Below, one piece after another: positions 5,333-6,080 of a stretch of 6,080 bases of DNA. The stretch is from Vulcanimicrobiota bacterium. GTDB taxonomy: Bacteria > Vulcanimicrobiota > Vulcanimicrobiia > Vulcanimicrobiales > Vulcanimicrobiaceae. Under the pieces are notes generated by a model. That model was not told the origin of the DNA and made no database searches. It worked only from the letters and a program-made list of their open reading frames with translations. How positions within the stretch are numbered: position 1 is the stretch's first letter; each line of letters begins with the position of its first letter. The translations under genes and the position numbers were made by a program. The stretch spans positions 1-6,080 of the forward strand of contig JASHXG010000255.1 of NCBI GenBank assembly GCA_030043675.1, written 5' to 3'.

Positions 5333-6080
5333 GCGTGCTGCGGCGCTCCTGTGCGTCGTTATCGCAGTGTGCCTTGTGCTTTTCCCGACGCAACGCGGTT
5401 GGGCCGAACAGGCGCGCGACGGGCTTTCGCTCGAGGATATCCTGGTCGCTCATCTGCACGCGCTGCACGTCCTGCACGTCACGGTGCCACACACTCTGCA
5501 AACGGAGGGGACCCTGGACGGCTTGGGAGTGTCCGGCACCTTCCGTACGTGGCGAGAAGGAGAGAACGAGCGCGACGATGAGACGCTCGGCATTCGCGTC
5601 GAGCGAACGTTGCGCATCGACGGCGACGAATACGTTCAGAATGCGAACGGCGACGTGCGCGTCCTGCGCGGCTTGATGGCGCGCCGGCAAATCACCGAAG
5701 ACTTCATCGATTCCGGTGAGTTTGCGCGCCATCCCGAAGACGACGTGTTGCTTGGACGTGGAACGCTCGACGACGGCCGGGCGGTCTGGCGACTGCGCGT
5801 TACCCCGCCCGGCGGCGAGCCCTACGGCGTGGCGCTGGACGCGAGGACCTGGCTCGTTGACGAAAAGTCCTATCCCGACGGCGACGCGATTGCAACGTTG
5901 GACTACGACGACTACCGGGTCCTCGATGGCGCGCTCGTGCCGTTTGAAGAGGTTGACTCCAGCGGGGACCATCCGTTTGATCTGCATCTTGCGGTCGATA
6001 AGGTCGATGTTAACGAACCGATTGACGCATCGGTCTTCGCGCCGTTCCAGTCAACGGTCATCGAGGCGTCGGCACCGATC
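5259..6080 (+). CDS. Exported LolA-like protein, possibly N-terminus of a retropepsin-like protease; 3' end outside window
   Basis: The frame runs without a stop to the window edge (274 codons from ATG 5259). Residues 1-26 are basic, 27-42 are hydrophobic (AAALLCVVIAVCLVLF), and GWA at 47-49 followed by Glu50 looks like a signal peptidase site. The mature part has alternating short strands: LQTEGTLDGLGVSGTFRTW, YVQNANGDVRVL, AVWRLRVTPPGG, ATLDYDDYRVLDGALVPFEE and a final ASVFAPF. This resembles the LolA/lipoprotein-sorting-like fold found before aspartyl protease (retropepsin-like) or PDZ domains in acidobacterial-type proteins; any protease part would lie beyond 6080. The start is uncertain. 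ATG 5259 overlaps the transglycosylase by 74 nt and lacks a good ribosome binding site, but the only later in-frame ATG/GTG codons (5367, 5376) would cut the signal peptide. A CTG at 5349 is conceivable. No flagellar role is recognised. Confidence 0.7.
   Translation, partial: MRRPGPTCKTSSPAYKSTRRSASAERAAALLCVVIAVCLVLFPTQRGWAEQARDGLSLEDILVAHLHALHVLHVTVPHTLQTEGTLDGLGVSGTFRTWREGENERDDETLGIRVERTLRIDGDEYVQNANGDVRVLRGLMARRQITEDFIDSGEFARHPEDDVLLGRGTLDDGRAVWRLRVTPPGGEPYGVALDARTWLVDEKSYPDGDAIATLDYDDYRVLDGALVPFEEVDSSGDHPFDLHLAVDKVDVNEPIDASVFAPFQSTVIEASAPI

Noticed and set aside
5289..5987. Minus-strand 232-codon open frame opposite the last gene
   Set aside because: The plus frame has a signal peptide and LolA-like strand pattern and continues to the edge; the minus product has no domain pattern, and no promoter or ribosome binding site was noticed.

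Overview
GC-rich bacterial chromosome fragment with two transcription units diverging from a 197-bp intergenic region (790-986). Leftwards on the minus strand lies one secreted glycine/tryptophan-rich protein with WxPGxW repeats, cut by the left edge. Rightwards runs a tightly packed operon of flagellar-type basal-body and type III export genes: a miniature flgB, flgC, fliE, fliF, fliH and fliI, then a lytic transglycosylase, then an exported LolA-like protein cut by the right edge. Successive genes overlap by 4, 4, 8, 4, 14 and about 74 nt; only fliE-fliF has a gap (3 nt).

The proteins fit together as an export basal body. FliF would form the membrane MS ring. FliE, FlgB and FlgC would form the base of the rod. 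FliI with FliH would be the export ATPase and its regulator. The transglycosylase would open the peptidoglycan for the rod. The last gene is not flagellar by family but appears co-transcribed.

Almost every basal-body protein is clearly shorter than its usual relatives. FlgB keeps only its two terminal helices, FlgC lacks most of its middle, FliH lacks the usual N-terminal tryptophans and Gly-rich helix, and FliI lacks the N-terminal beta-barrel. There is no separate fliG between fliF and fliH. Instead the cytoplasmic tail of FliF carries about 67 residues that resemble the middle domain of FliG. That apparent FliF-FliG(M) fusion is the most interesting feature of the window. Whether this is a reduced but working flagellum or an export machine with another use cannot be decided from these 6 kb.

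The intergenic region holds a good sigma70-type promoter for the leftward gene and a run of 11-bp-phased TTCACAG-like elements of the kind bound by OmpR/PhoB-family response regulators. It may also hold a leaderless start for the flagellar operon.

Organism: high GC, GTG starts, a WxPGxW protein and a compact flagellar operon with a transglycosylase after fliI suggest a deep-branching soil-type phylum such as Candidatus Eremiobacterota (WPS-2/Vulcanimicrobiota). This is a low-confidence inference from gene style, not from a marker gene.
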